NCBI GenBank assembly: GCA_946122785.1
Contig: CAMGYJ010000007.1
Span: 7,022,909 to 7,086,908, forward strand
Direction of reading: 5' to 3'
Origin: Linum tenue
Lineage: Eukaryota > Streptophyta > Magnoliopsida > Malpighiales > Linaceae
Length of the DNA stretch: 64,000 nucleotides
In this document: positions 52,880 to 64,000 of the stretch, piece after piece
Layout: each line of letters begins with the position of its first letter
Numbering within the stretch: the first letter of the stretch is position 1
Position numbers and translations under genes: made by a program
The notes under the pieces: model-generated
What the model saw: the letters and a program-made list of their open reading frames with translations, nothing else
The model's database searches: none
Told to the model about the DNA's origin: nothing

Positions 52880-54410
52880 TCAAGCTCTCGAGACCTCGAG
52901 GGAAACGAAGTGTTCATCATCGTCGACTGATGAAGCAGTAGCAGCAGCATTAGCAGTTGGTAAATCAGTCACCTTATCATCCCCACTGCCTGGTTGCTGG
53001 TCTTTGCTCTTCCCCCACAGCACAATGTACAATCCTAAAACTATAACTATCGTCCCCAGGATCCTTCCCATGTACAGAATCTCGGATAAGAAAATCGAAC
53101 CCAAGATTGTGACTATCACCATGCTCAGAGGGCTGAACGCTGTCACGAAAACCGGACCCTTGGTCTTCAACACCATTCCCTGTATGTAGTATGCCATTCC
53201 TGAACATATCACTCCCTGCATTGACACAACATTTGGTAGAAAGTAACTAAGTAAGTAATCTGAACAAAGTTCCTTAACAGCTTCAATGTACAGAATTTGG
53301 CATTTGGGACTCACACTATAAGCAGCAGCTAATAACTTGGTGTCTAAGCCAATGGCCCAAGCAGAAGGGTTCCCCCATTCCATCCCAATGGCCAAAACCG
53401 AGCCCTCGATCGTTCCCATCATGCAGATCAAAGCTGTTAATGAGAGCTCAGCCGGGTACGATTTCAAAGTGATTGTCTGAAGAATGACAAAACCAGCCCA
53501 GGAAATGCAGCCAATGGCTAGCATAATTGCACCCTTGACAGGATCCTGAGCAGCTGCTGAAGTCGTGGCGGCTTGAACCCCTTCAGTCCATGGCAGATCC
53601 ACCCTAGCACCTTTAATCAAGGTCATCAACATGGCTCCTCCAACTGTCACTATTGTGCCCAGGATTTTTGCCTGGCTGTGCACCTTCTTCAGGTTAACTG
53701 ACTCAAGCCTGTGAGTACATAACAATAACAAAAACCCCATTATTAACCACAGTGGCAGAAGTGTCACAATGCACATATAGTATTCATAAAAGAAACCCAG
53801 TTATCATCTTGTTTTTCTTACCTCAGGGCCCAAGCCATGAGGAATGCAAAGGCAGGGACAACATTGACCATAGCAGCAGCAAATGTTGCAGATGTATACT
53901 TCATGCCTGTATAGTACAAGTTCTGATCGATCGTTGGCCTGTAATTAACACGATTAATTAATACGCGCTTTGAGGTTAGCGAATTACTGGTTTGAGTAAA
54001 GAAAGTAAGATAAAAGGGGTTGCTGTTATTGATGATCTTACTCCAACAAGCCAAGGAGTGCAACCTTGAAGAAGATCCCCCAAGTCAACTTAGGCCTCAC
54101 CTTCCTGTCATTCCACCAAATGTTTCATTTGTTAGCTTCCTCATGAAGAAATAAAGCTGGCACAAGTAACAAACTACAGTATAGATGAGAAGATGAAGTG
54201 GGTATATAATAACCTGTCAAAGATTAGAGCAAAGGGGGCAATAACAGCAGTGGCGATTGCATGTCGATAGACAACGAGGACGTGTTGGCTCATTCCTCGG
54301 TCGAGAGCAAACTTGGAGATGATGGACATACCAGCATACCCAAACTGCATGAAGATCACAGCCAGAAATGGCCTTGCTTGGTTGCAGAACTTTGATGACC
54401 AGCACTCCAT
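52880..54410 (-). CDS. UMAMIT/WAT1-related transporter, copy 2 (intact, 368 aa)
   Basis: Exons on the minus strand: 54410-54214, 54104-54042, 53938-53822, 53708-53315 and 53215-52880. They total 1107 bp with matching phases and GT-AG introns. The start MECWSSKFCNQARPFLAVIF is chosen over an in-frame ATG ten codons upstream because copy 1 shares it. Two EamA-type halves with about ten membrane spans: MQFGYAGMSIISKFALDRG, VYRHAIATAVIAPFALIF, DQNLYYTGMKYTSAT, ILGTIVTVGGAMLMTL, CISWAGFVILQTI, GMAYYIQGMVLKTKGPVFV, ILYMGRILGTIVIVLGLY. The polar C-tail (SKDQQPGSGDDKV) is probably cytosolic. UMAMITs move amino acids and related small molecules bidirectionally; WAT1 moves auxin. The substrate here is unknown. 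It is a tandem duplicate of copy 1 and is probably the functional one. Confidence 0.92.
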
Positions 54411-55106
54411 TTTGAAGGAAACGGTGGTGACTTGTGGCAAAAGGTACTATAGCTTCTGCCCTCTAGTCTCTATCTCTCTAGTGTAATTGAAGTAGAAGCT
54501 GGTGAGTAAAAGAAGCAAGTAGAGGGAGGTTTATATAGAACAAGTTTTCTAGTGGGTTTTTTGGTTTTTTCTTTTCTTTTGAGGTTTGTTTTGGCATTGA
54601 TTAGAACATTGCCAACACGGCTTTGTTTGGGTTGATTAGAACATTACCACTACCCTTATCTAATTAAATCAAGTTAACTATCTGTGATCCATATGGACAT
54701 TTTTCCATTAGTGTTAACAAAAGCATCAGGAAAACCAGTTTTCTTTCCCTAATCCAGAGTTAAAAGTGAAAAGCAAAGATGAGCTCATAAGTTGTTTACC
54801 CCCCACAAATGAATATTTGTGTTACTATTATGAGATAGTGTCTGAAATCAAATTAGTTAAATAAATATGTAGTAATGAGAGAGGTACATATGTAGTGGAG
54901 AAGATTGGGAGGATTAGATTCATGGCTTAGGCTGATGTTCCATTGATTCAAAGTCATTATAATATTATCACAATATACCGTCGTGGATTGCGATCATCAT
55001 GGTTTGATCCGATTTTGGACCAGACCAGATCATCATGGTTTGATCTGGTTTAGATCCCTATCCACCCACATGCATCCACAATTTCGAGAGCGAATAGGTG
55101 GCTGCA
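54411..55106. other. promoter region of transporter copy 2
   Basis: 54411-54680 aligns with the copy 1 promoter (GCTTCTGCCCTCTAGTCTC, CACGGCTTTGTTTGGGTTG). 54985-55065 has ATCATGGTTTGATC repeats reminiscent of hAT-type ends. No gene. Confidence 0.45.
54530..54537 (-). promoter_or_regulatory. TATA box of transporter copy 2
   Basis: TATATAAA on the minus strand, about 120 bp before the ATG, in the same context as copy 1. The leader of copy 1 is about 70 bp longer. Confidence 0.6.
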
Positions 55107-55554
55107 AATTTGAATGGGGATGGCAAAAAAGACCCATTATTTGGGTACTTCTCGAAATCCAATATATTATGGGTCAAAATCAATTTTGCGTAATTTTAGT
55201 TTTGGGCAGACCTATATCCAACTATTTTAGTCTCGTCTGAATTGAACTCATATTATTGGATATCCAAAAGAAAATGAGTATTCGATTCTAATGCAATTTT
55301 TGTCTTTTTATTTATGAAACAAACAGAAAGGTGGAAACACTAACATTAAAGATATAATTGGATTGAAGGCAGTTAATTAATGAGATGACCGATATTGTTT
55401 TTTTGTGTGTGTACAATCATATGCACTCAAATAGTCATTTGGGTATGAACAAAATATGTTAACCCAAATTGAACCCAACCCAAACCCATTTAAGTCGTGA
55501 CAATTGGAACAAATTACCCAAAAAATCGAACCATTTGTCATTCCTAAATTTAAG
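55107..55554. mobile_element. 432-bp hAT-type element, imperfect 8-bp target duplication
   Basis: The element 55115-55546 starts TGGGGATGGCAAA and ends TTTGTCATTCCTA. AATTTGAA (55107-55114) and AATTTAAG (55547-55554) match at six of eight bases. The interior (AACAAACAGAAAGGTGG) recurs at 63270-63515 in another copy. Confidence 0.6.
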
Positions 55555-57144
55555 AGACTCATCAAATAGCAAATGCACTAGTTTTGAGGGACCTTAATAG
55601 ACAAATATCATCCAGGTGTGGCATTTTTTTGTTATGTGTAATATCTAACTCCACTTCCACTAGCTAATGTAGCTTAGAATTCGATGAGAAAAGCAAAAGC
55701 CAAGTGGTTGCTGATGCGGCTGGCCGGCGGGGGTTCTGGTTGGCCAGCGTATTTCTCAATAGGAATTTTACTTCATGATGCAGATATTGAGAGAAGACGT
55801 TTGATGGAAGCTGCACAATTCGATCTCTTCTAGCTCTATAACTCGCTTCTCTGTCTCTGCAGAGGGATGGATTCTTTTGGGGTTCTCATTTTCTATGTTG
55901 GCCACTCCAACCAATAAAAAGAATAGAATAACTCGAGTTGTTAGTAGAAGATTAATCACAAATTTTTGTGTAATATTCGAATGCGAATTTTGGTATTAAA
56001 CGAGACATGGCAATTTTAAGGGTATCCAATTAAACTTACTAGGTTTTAGGGTTTGAAAGAAAAATTGGGGAATTGGAATGTAATTGGGATTTAATTTCAG
56101 GTTATAATTATTATTTATTATGTTTGAATCATTTGAGCAAATGAAGTGTAGTATATTGGTGTCACCTAGATACAAGGATTGTAAAACCGTACCGGAATAG
56201 TCATCAGCGGCAATGCAGTCAAAATCGCGATTCTATGTAGAAGCGTCTAAGTGACCTAGTAGCGTAAAGATGTAAGCTTTTAAGCGTAGATTTTGACTAA
56301 AATTTTAAGTGAAAAGCGCGATTCTATGAAGAAGCATTCTCGCGTAAGCTTTTAAATTTTAAAACGCGAATTTGACTAGTCGAGTCAGCGGTATGATTTT
56401 TTTTTTTATGTTGAAGTCATGATTCATTCGTTTCATACCGCTAAACACTGTCCACCATATCCCTCCCCAACTTGCACTACAACGTCGTAGCTCGATCCGC
56501 ATCAATCCAATCGTGGTATGGAGCATCTAGCCTTCTTTCGACTTGCGATTTCGTTTTTCCTGCAGTTTTCTTTTTTTGCCTCATTCGGTTCGTAGGAATT
56601 TAGCCCAGAAAAGAACCCCATGAAATGAAACGTTTGATTGATGCGCGCTTACTTCTTCCTTTCACATATTCTCTGCAAATTAATGCGCTACTGTTATCTT
56701 AACTACTATTATCTGATTCCGATCCCTTATTAATATTATATGCAGTTGATGTCATCATCTTGAAGTTGCAGTGGTTTCCCAGCCTGCCTAATTTTCCTCA
56801 TCAACTTTTCCATCTGCAGAACAGGTCCACTTTATCCATTTCCCAAACACTACAACCTTAATGATTAGACATATATATATCGATAATAAGTTTTGGGATG
56901 ACTTTGGGAATGGTGATTTGTAAGTAATTATCGTGAAATTGGTGTATTATTTGGTTACAGAATGTTCTAGTGTTAATGGGTATACATGTTTGTTGCTAAG
57001 AGAGCTTAAGCGAGTACAAAATTTCGGAGCATATACTAGAGGGTTTTTTTGGGGTGATGGTTCACTCGCATGTTTGGAAAATTGTTCTCCATATTTGTTT
57101 TTTTTTGGATTTTATCATTTTAGACTATCTCTGTGCAGACTTTT
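55555..57144. other. upstream module of transporter copy 2
   Basis: 55670-55920 aligns with 49790-50035. 56460-56670 aligns with 61740-61925 (TGCGATTTCGTTTTTCCTGC, GATTGATGCGCGCTTACTTC). No supportable gene; the frame at 56933-57175 is short and T-rich. Confidence 0.45.
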
Positions 57145-57638
57145 ATCTTTTCTAGGGATGACAATTTCGATCTGATCCGTTTTACCCGATCTGTTTGGCC
57201 TGCTTTGAGGCGGGTCCGACCCGCCCCGTAGGCAGGGCGGGTCGGGCATGGGTACTCTCATCGACCCGACTGTCCTGACCCGCCCTATTCTCGACCCGTT
57301 CTTGCCTAAATTACATTTAATCTTAGTCATACTACTTAGGATTTTTCTTTTATTACATCATAATGTAGCTATAATAAGGTTGTAAATCAGTGAAAACCTC
57401 AATTTCTCTAATAACTTAACTACATTTATCATAATATTGTTTGTTTTCTTGGTCTTATAATAAAAATAACGAATATTTCTACTGCTTTTCATATAAATTG
57501 CATACCCATTGGGTCGATCTGTCACGACCTGGGACCCGTAATAAATTACCTGACCTGGACCCGACCTGTCGTCACGAGACATGTCTGGGTACCAAGAAAC
57601 CCGTCCCGGACCTGCCCATTGTCATTCCTAATCTTTTC
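57145..57638. mobile_element. 478-bp hAT-type MITE with perfect 8-bp target duplication
   Basis: ATCTTTTC occurs at 57145-57152 and 57631-57638. The element 57153-57630 starts TAGGGATGACAATTTCG and ends CCCATTGTCATTCCTA, with GACCCGCC/GGGTCG-rich arms inside. No coding sequence. Confidence 0.88.
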
Positions 57639-57899
57639 TTCAAATTCTATTTTTGTTTAGCTTGTGTATTTAATGCAGTAATTGTCTTGGGTTGTGATGG
57701 CTTTCTCTTCCTATTTTTGTCATGAAAATACTTTAAAAAGCATGGTATTGTTGTTATATACCATTTACGTGTATGGTTTTGATTTATTTATGAATTGGTG
57801 TTTACGTATATGATTGTTAGTTTTGATTTTAGTCAAATATGGCAACTTTTTGGATCAAGTATATATTCAACCATCTATGTGAGTTGTATACAACCATAT

Positions 57900-58357
57900 G
57901 CATGTTATAGGGCTGGCTATTTGGATCGGGACCGGATGAAAAACCGGAAACCGGACCGTATAACCCGGATCGAGACCGGACCAGGACCGGATAGTAAACA
58001 ATCCAATCCAATCTTTGGGCTTAGATTTGAGATAAAAAACCGGATAAAGACCGGATAAGAGAGCTCAACACCCAAAACTTAAGGTTAATTTGCATAAACG
58101 GTCACAAACCTTTGCACTTAGTACAAAACTTAACCAACTCCTCACCCTTTCAGGCCTTAGGCCACTCAAATTCCCACAATCTCAATATAAAATCAAGACC
58201 GAATTGGGACCGGACCGGGTCAAGACCGGACCGGATCAAGACCGGACTGTATCCAATCCAATCTTCGGTCCTTATATTTTCAAAAAAACCAGACTGGACC
58301 GGATCAATTTGGACCAATTTAACCGGACCGGACCGTATAGCCACCCCTAGCATGTTA
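57900..58357. mobile_element. 442-bp hAT-type element with perfect 8-bp target duplication, carrying a MULE-end fragment
   Basis: GCATGTTA is at 57900-57907 and 58350-58357. The ends are TAGGGCTGGCTATTTGG and CCGTATAGCCACCCCTA, with GACCGGA repeats inside. Its centre (about 58082-58130) contains TGCATAAACGGTCACAAACC and CTTAGTACAAAAC, the end sequence of the Pack-MULE family, without a partner. It is therefore a captured or decayed fragment of that family. Confidence 0.85.
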
Positions 58358-60565
58358 GGAACAATAAATCAAATCAAAGCTGAGCATCGATGCATGCATG
58401 CCATTGATTCCTGCTGTTGCTTGCTTCCTGTATAGTTTTGGCTTCAAGCTGTTTCTTTCATGGAACAATTAGCATCGATCGTCAATATCCTTGTTTGTTT
58501 TTTTTTTGGTGGTTTTTGTGAAGAGATATGAAAATCCTTGGAAATTACCAAGACATGATCAAGGCATATGGAACAATGGAATTAAGCTGTGCATCTCTCA
58601 AAGGGATTTTAGCTAGCTGATGATCCCATTTTATCAGGTGATGAAGAACAAATCTGATATATGGCACATCCTATCCAATGAAGAGAAAAAGAATAAGCTC
58701 AACATGTTGGGAGTCAGTTTATCCTAGTAATTAAATCGAGTTGTTGGAAGGTGTCCTAATCTTTTATCATTTCTTATAATATGCATGCTTCTCAAATAAG
58801 AGTCAATACATGAAGTTGGAGTTTGCACATATCATCTCTCATATTATGTGCTTAAATCAACCGTTGAACGTTGATATATATTGAGAGCAATAAGGGTTTG
58901 AACAGGAGACTTTGACCTGAATCAATTCCAAAGACTCAATAGGTACATACAGCAGTGGCAGAGGCAGAGGGAAAGAGGGTGGATCCGGACCTATCTTGGC
59001 TTTGGATTAAAAAAGAAGAAGAATAATAATAATAATATATGCTAAAGATAGAAATTTTAATTGCTAATCTTATTGTTATTAATTTAAAGTAGTATTTGTT
59101 AATGATTTACAAGTTAGATTACATTGAAAATATGCATGATTTATGATAATCCTTAGTTTCAAGTGCACGAATATTAAGGGGTCGTTTGAAAGTTGTGATT
59201 GTTAGAGTTGTGTTTGTTGAATACATGTATTGTGCATAATACAATGTTTGGAAGTGCCAAAGTGTTAAACAATGCATGCATTGTTTTAGGTAGGTCCCAC
59301 CATCAATCACAAAAAATGATGCATTATACAATCTCAACTAAAAGTTGTGATTGTTGTGATTGTTAGTTTTAGATTTGTGTCAACTTTTTCTTTCCATTTA
59401 TATCCCCAATAGTTTTAGCCTTATTCTACAAGTTAAGGGTAAATGTGACATTTTTCCATAAAAGTAATTTTATGTAAATCAATGCATAAAGTAGAATCTC
59501 AACAACCAAACAATGTATTATTAAAATGCATCCGTTTTATAAATACATGCATTTATATTATGATGATTCATTACAATGCAACGATTTAACATTCGCAACT
59601 TCCAAACGACCCCTAAATACACCATAGTTATGTCTAAATAGTTCTTCAATAGCTTGTAAATCGTAATAGATGATTTGTAAACATTACGAATGATTGATTT
59701 AATCTTTCCAACAATTTTTACGGGTCATGTCGATGGGGCAAAGTACAAATGTAGTGCCACAAACGTACGATAAATGTCAAAATGTGCATGCAAAAAATTT
59801 TCAAAACACAAAACACGTTTGTTTCATCGTAACACCTTCCCACCAATAAGTGAAGATGGATCGAGATGGAGCAACTCTCTCAATTTGTCTCCGAATAACT
59901 AAGTAATTCTCAATCATTAGTGCATGGTGACAATTTCCCATTACCATGTTTAAACTATGTTTTGACTTGATCCATCGAAATGCCCCCTACATATTCAACA
60001 GAGAACACCACCATTAGACTAATCGTGAGCCAAATCAAGATATTCTTATTGCCAATCGTAAACTAATTAATAAACTAAGGTTGTGGCCAAGCTATATCAT
60101 CATTTGAGTGGATACAAAACTTGAGGCTGTTAATTAAAGTAAGATTCACATATTAATTAGCTCAAGTCCCATTAGTCCCATTAGCCCCATTACCCTCTAT
60201 GTCCAAAACCTTGTTTTCATCTCTCATTGGTGGTTAATCATTTTTAAGCAATTGCACAGCCACACTGTTATCCATGTCAGCCTCATAATAACAACGCTTT
60301 ATATAGAAAGCTACATATACACTTGGATCCACGTATCTCTATCTAGATTCTAGAGTACCAACTACATAACTATTTTGAGTCGGTTGTCCAATTCGTTCGG
60401 GTTCTGATGGTTAACTGCTCAATTCGTCTTTCGATCGGTCGTTCAACGTAGGTGGTTATTAAATAAATGATATCTCTGATGGTCGAATCGTGGTTTTATC
60501 GGTCCAATCGATGAGTTCGGCTCGATTTTAATAAGGCAAACCACAAGAATGACTTTCTTCTGTTC
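58358..60565. other. repeated transporter-upstream sequence, no gene
   Basis: 58365-58700 aligns with 51330-51560. 58735-58960 has TRIM-like remnants. 59180-59610 is bounded by GGGGTCGTTTGAAAGTTG and CAACTTCCAAACGACCCC, an inverted pair that looks like another MITE of about 430 bp. 59840-60180 aligns with 62985-63260. No gene. Confidence 0.45.
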
Positions 60566-61479
60566 CCATTTGGTAGGGCTGGGAATCTAGACCAACCCGT
60601 ATGGGAAACCGCGGTCTAGACCGTATCGTATTGTTTGGTCTGGACCGTGAGACCAGAACTATGGTTTGGTGTGGTTTGTGGTCTCCTTCTTTAGTGTGTG
60701 GTCTGAAGTGGTCTGGACCGCGGTCTACCGCAGTAAACCGTAACAAACCACGACACACTCTCTACTAACTGAGGCCAAAATAACACTAAATTAAACCTCC
60801 ATTTCTGTATGAAGAACTTAGTTAGTTGATTCTTCTTCCAATTGAGAGCCAACATATTGCCCATATGATCGCTTTCCTTATCAAAGAACCACACAAAAAC
60901 CATAAACATTAGAAAAAATTCATTCATCTCGATCAGATAAGGAAAATAATTGAGAGATAATGGACCATCTTATTCGTTCAAAACAACCTCAACGTCATCA
61001 CGACGGTGATCGGCCATGAAAATCTTCTGGATCACCTGAGAGAGGGAGAGAAGCAGTAGCATAAAGAGGAAGAGAGAAACAAGGCTATTTGATGTGTGTT
61101 CTCTTAATGGATACTGGATAGAGCCGTGAAGATTGGAAAGAGAGTTTGAAAATTGAAAAAGCCCATTTCTCTCCTCATATATTTCTTCCCATTTTAATTA
61201 CGATCACTAAATTTTTGTATCACTAGCACATTGGTCACTATAATTTTTTATTTTTATAGATAACGGGGAAGGGTTGGAGTGCGGAATAAGAGTGATTTTT
61301 TTAATATGATCTGCCTGGTCCAGACCTTACCGGATCACACTGCACAGGTGTGGTCTGGTCTGGACCGTATAGTATATGATCTGGTCCATGATCTGTGCTA
61401 CCGTCTCTCGGTCTGGACCACCAAACGTATATATGGTCTGGTAGATCCGGACCTCACCGTTTCCACCTCTACCATTTGG
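60566..61479. mobile_element. 898-bp hAT-type element with perfect 8-bp target duplication
   Basis: CCATTTGG lies at 60566-60573 and 61472-61479. The element 60574-61471 starts TAGGGCTGGGAATCTAGACC and ends GTTTCCACCTCTA. Its GGTCTGGACC-rich arms match those of the 23918-24626 element. Removing it restores a segment like 50035-50110, confirming it inserted into a duplicated module. No transposase. Confidence 0.88.
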
Positions 61480-61564
61480 CAAGCTAGTGGACACACACTT
61501 TGCCCACCTCAAACCAACCAAAACAAGAACCAAGATTGCAATAGTTAGTATGTGGTACAACATT
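61480..61564. other. continuation of the interrupted upstream module
   Basis: TTTGCCCACCTCAAACCAACC aligns with 50090-50105 of the copy 1 flank. Confidence 0.45.
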
Positions 61565-61740
61565 TATTATTGAATGTTGAGTTATTGGGATTAACCTGTT
61601 TTTTTATATGGTATCAGAACCTTACCGAGAGATTTTGTATTCGAATCCCTACGACTCCAATTTGTTAAACACATGGTATTTACATCTATGTAAACTTCAA
61701 GCCCTTTATCAGTGGTTTTCGTTTGAGATTGTCCCTCAAT
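61565..61740 (+). repeat. degenerate TRIM remnant
   Basis: GAGTTATTGGGATTAACCTG is followed by ATGGTATCAGAACC (Met-tRNA primer site with one change) and then an interior resembling the 15.7-kb TRIM (GTTAAACACATGGTAT, AACTTCAAGCC, TTTTCGTTTGAGA). No intact second LTR is seen. Confidence 0.6.
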
Positions 61741-63269
61741 TGAACTACAACATATAAGCTAGCTCGCTCGATCAGCGTCAATCAAAATCATGGCTTGGAG
61801 CATCTGCAGCTTGCTTCTGTCGACATGCGATTTCGTTTTTCCTGCAGATTATTATTTGCCTCATTTGATTCTTTGGAACTTAATTAGCCCAGAAAAGGAG
61901 AGAACCCCTCGATTGATGCGCGCTTACTTCTTTCTTTCTATTATCCGATTCCGATCCCTTATGTTACATGCAGTTGATCATGTCATCAACTTGAAAGTTG
62001 CAGTACTAGTTCCCTCCCAGCCTGCCTAATCCGATCATCATCTTTCCATCTGCAGAAATGGATCGACTTTTTCCTTGGTGGATATACTACTGTTATTTAT
62101 CCATCTCCCAAAACACTGCCTTTATGAAGAGAACTTCAAATCAAATCAAAACCTGAGCATAATGTGATGCATTGCATGCATGCCATATTATATATGTAGA
62201 TTGATTCTTGCTAGCTGTTGCTTGTTTCCTGTGTATATATGTATAGTTCTGTTTATTAATTTCTTTCATGGAAAGGTGAAGCTACAGCAATATTAGCATC
62301 CTTGGAGTTGGAAATTACCAATAAGTTGACCAGCCTACCCAGTGAGATTTTAGCTAGCAGATCCCATTTTATCAAGGGGATGAAGAATAAATCTGGTGTA
62401 TAGCACTAACTATCCAATCAAGAGAAAGAGAGAGAGAGAATAATCTCAAAATGTCGCGAGAGTTCGCGCGTCCATCTATGTTTAAGTTGGTGGAAGATGA
62501 TCGATCAGGGTAAAATACCTCGCGTGCCACTTAAGTTTGAGAATTGGGGTTGGCATACCACTTAAATTTGAATAGAGCGTCGGGTACCACTGAACTCTAT
62601 TATATGTGTACCCGGTATCACTTAAGTTTACTGCTAAGTGCATTCCGTTAAAGTTGACAGAATATTTTTGAAATATTGCGTTTTCTAAATTTCATAATTG
62701 GTCCTTCTACTTTTCTTATTGTACAAAAACCATTTGGACTTATGAAAAGTATCATTTTTTATTGTTTAGTTAGAATCCTCTTTTGAATACTTGAATCAAT
62801 TACGCTAACAGTAAAGGTAGCAAGAATTCGAAGACGAGACCCCTCAATCAGTTCCGAAAGCTATAGTACTTATGAAGAGAAAACTAGGTAGTTTACCCCC
62901 CAATAATCCACCATTTGATCATTTAATGAATTCAGATTCATGATGAGTAGTTTTATTAGGACACAGTACTATGATTAACGGTATCTTTCCCACCAATAAT
63001 TAAGTGAAGATCGATAATCTCTGTGTCTGAACTGAATAGGTCATTCTCATCAGTGCATGGTGACAAATTCCCATTACTTTGTTTAAACTATATGTTTTGA
63101 CTCTATTCACAATAGAACCACCCATCTGACCAATCGTGCGCCAAATCGAGATATTGTTGCCAATAATGAACTAATAAACTAAGGTTCTGGCCAAAGCTTT
63201 GTCATCATTTGATGAGTGGATAAAAATATGAGGCTGTTAATCAAAGTAAGATTCACATAATTAGTTAAC
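61741..63269. other. third copy of transporter-upstream sequence
   Basis: 61740-61925 aligns with 56460-56670, 62120-62420 with 51330-51560, and 62985-63260 with 59840-60180. No transporter coding sequence accompanies this copy inside the window. 62530-62770 (TACCACTTAA repeats) may be another small repeat. Confidence 0.45.
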
Positions 63270-64000
63270 GTTCCATTAGGGATGCAAAAAAAAAAAAAAA
63301 AAACATCTAAGAATTACTCAAACTCAACTTATTGCAGGTCGCGAATCGAGTTTGGACAATTTTACTTTTGAAGCAGCTTCATACTCAATTTTTGTAGGTC
63401 TAAATTGGACTTATAATATTGGGTGGAAAAAAAATGGACACCCGATTTTAATGCGAAATGTCTTTTTTTTATTTGTATGAAACAAGCAGAAAGGTGGTTA
63501 CACCTCCATTAAAGCAGGGCCGGCCTAGAGGGTGTGCTGGCCCGCCCTCCGGCACAGGGCCTCCGAATACTAGGGGCCTCCACTTAGATCCGGTAGTTAC
63601 CGATCGTACATTATAGATTGTATTTTTAGTATATGATTGATTGATTATGAATATGACGACGGTTTTAATAGATAATTTTAGCTATAATAACAATTAAAAA
63701 TGATATCATGAAGACTACGAAAATAAGAAAGATAATAGATAATTTTATGGGTAACGTCTATTTTTTATCCAGACCTTTTTCAGATTCTTTTATAATATCC
63801 AAACCTATAGAAATACTAAAAATTAGCCGAATGTTAACTTTCGGTTAGCATTTTTGTTAGTAATATTGACTTGACAACATGATACTGACTTGGAAGAGAC
63901 ACATGAAGGTCAAGATTCCAAAATTTTAGTATTTTAACTAAGAAAAGATTTACAGAATTATTAACAATAACATAAAAATGACTAATATTTTGGTGCATTA
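63270..64000. other. hAT-type element copy and dispersed repeat at the window end
   Basis: 63270-63515 starts TTAGGGATGC plus an A-tract, and its body (GAAACAAGCAGAAAGGTGG) matches the 55115-55546 element. 63740-63990 matches 48600-48840 upstream of transporter copy 1. Sequence continues beyond the window. Confidence 0.45.

Overview
This window is nuclear DNA from a flowering plant, most likely a eudicot. The evidence is GT-AG introns in AT-rich sequence, plant-only gene families (an LBD factor, a ZAT-type C2H2 repressor, a TPL-binding-domain protein, UMAMIT/WAT1-related transporters), and a typical plant repeat load (Tat-lineage Ty3/gypsy, TRIMs, LINEs, Pack-MULEs, hAT-type MITEs). The species cannot be fixed from sequence alone. 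Everything below was read by eye; no database was searched.

Layout. 1-2.1 kb: a tiny two-exon gene for a 54-residue membrane protein behind a promoter with site II-like motifs, then an LBD (LOB-domain) gene. 2.8-17 kb: no convincing gene. It holds dead LINE pieces, MITEs, a TTACGTAA-rich tandem array (5.65-6.3 kb), a Pack-MULE carrying a captured SURP-domain fragment (10.85-11.85 kb), a hAT-type MITE and a 298-bp TRIM. 17.6-18.2 kb: an intronless ZAT-type zinc-finger gene, with a 5'-truncated LINE just downstream whose 840 LINE-derived codons are still open. 21.4-25.2 kb: a MITE, a second Pack-MULE carrying a PP2C phosphatase fragment, a hAT-type element and a second TRIM. 25.5-27.4 kb: another 5'-truncated LINE.

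27.895-41.162 kb: a complete 13.3-kb Ty3/gypsy element of the Tat lineage. It has 1.29-kb LTRs that differ at only two places seen, a perfect 5-bp target duplication, intact gag-protease and RT-RNaseH-aRNaseH-integrase frames, and an antisense gene between pol and the 3' LTR that appears to be spliced. It landed about 850 bp upstream of the start codon of a TPL-binding-domain (TDBD) protein gene (42.0-44.2 kb). An unrecognised two-exon coding region follows at 44.8-45.55 kb.

46.7-54.4 kb: two minus-strand tandem UMAMIT genes with the same five-exon structure. The downstream copy (52.9-54.4 kb) is intact. The other (46.7-48.2 kb) has a +1 insertion in exon 3 that gives an immediate stop. Their upstream flank recurs, degraded, to the end of the window, interleaved with hAT-type elements that share TAGGG-type ends and mostly have exact 8-bp target duplications.

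The host genes do not form a pathway. Three are regulatory (LBD, ZAT, TDBD) and two are membrane transport genes. The main story is mobile DNA: target duplications were found for most elements, so insertion order and gene capture can be read directly.
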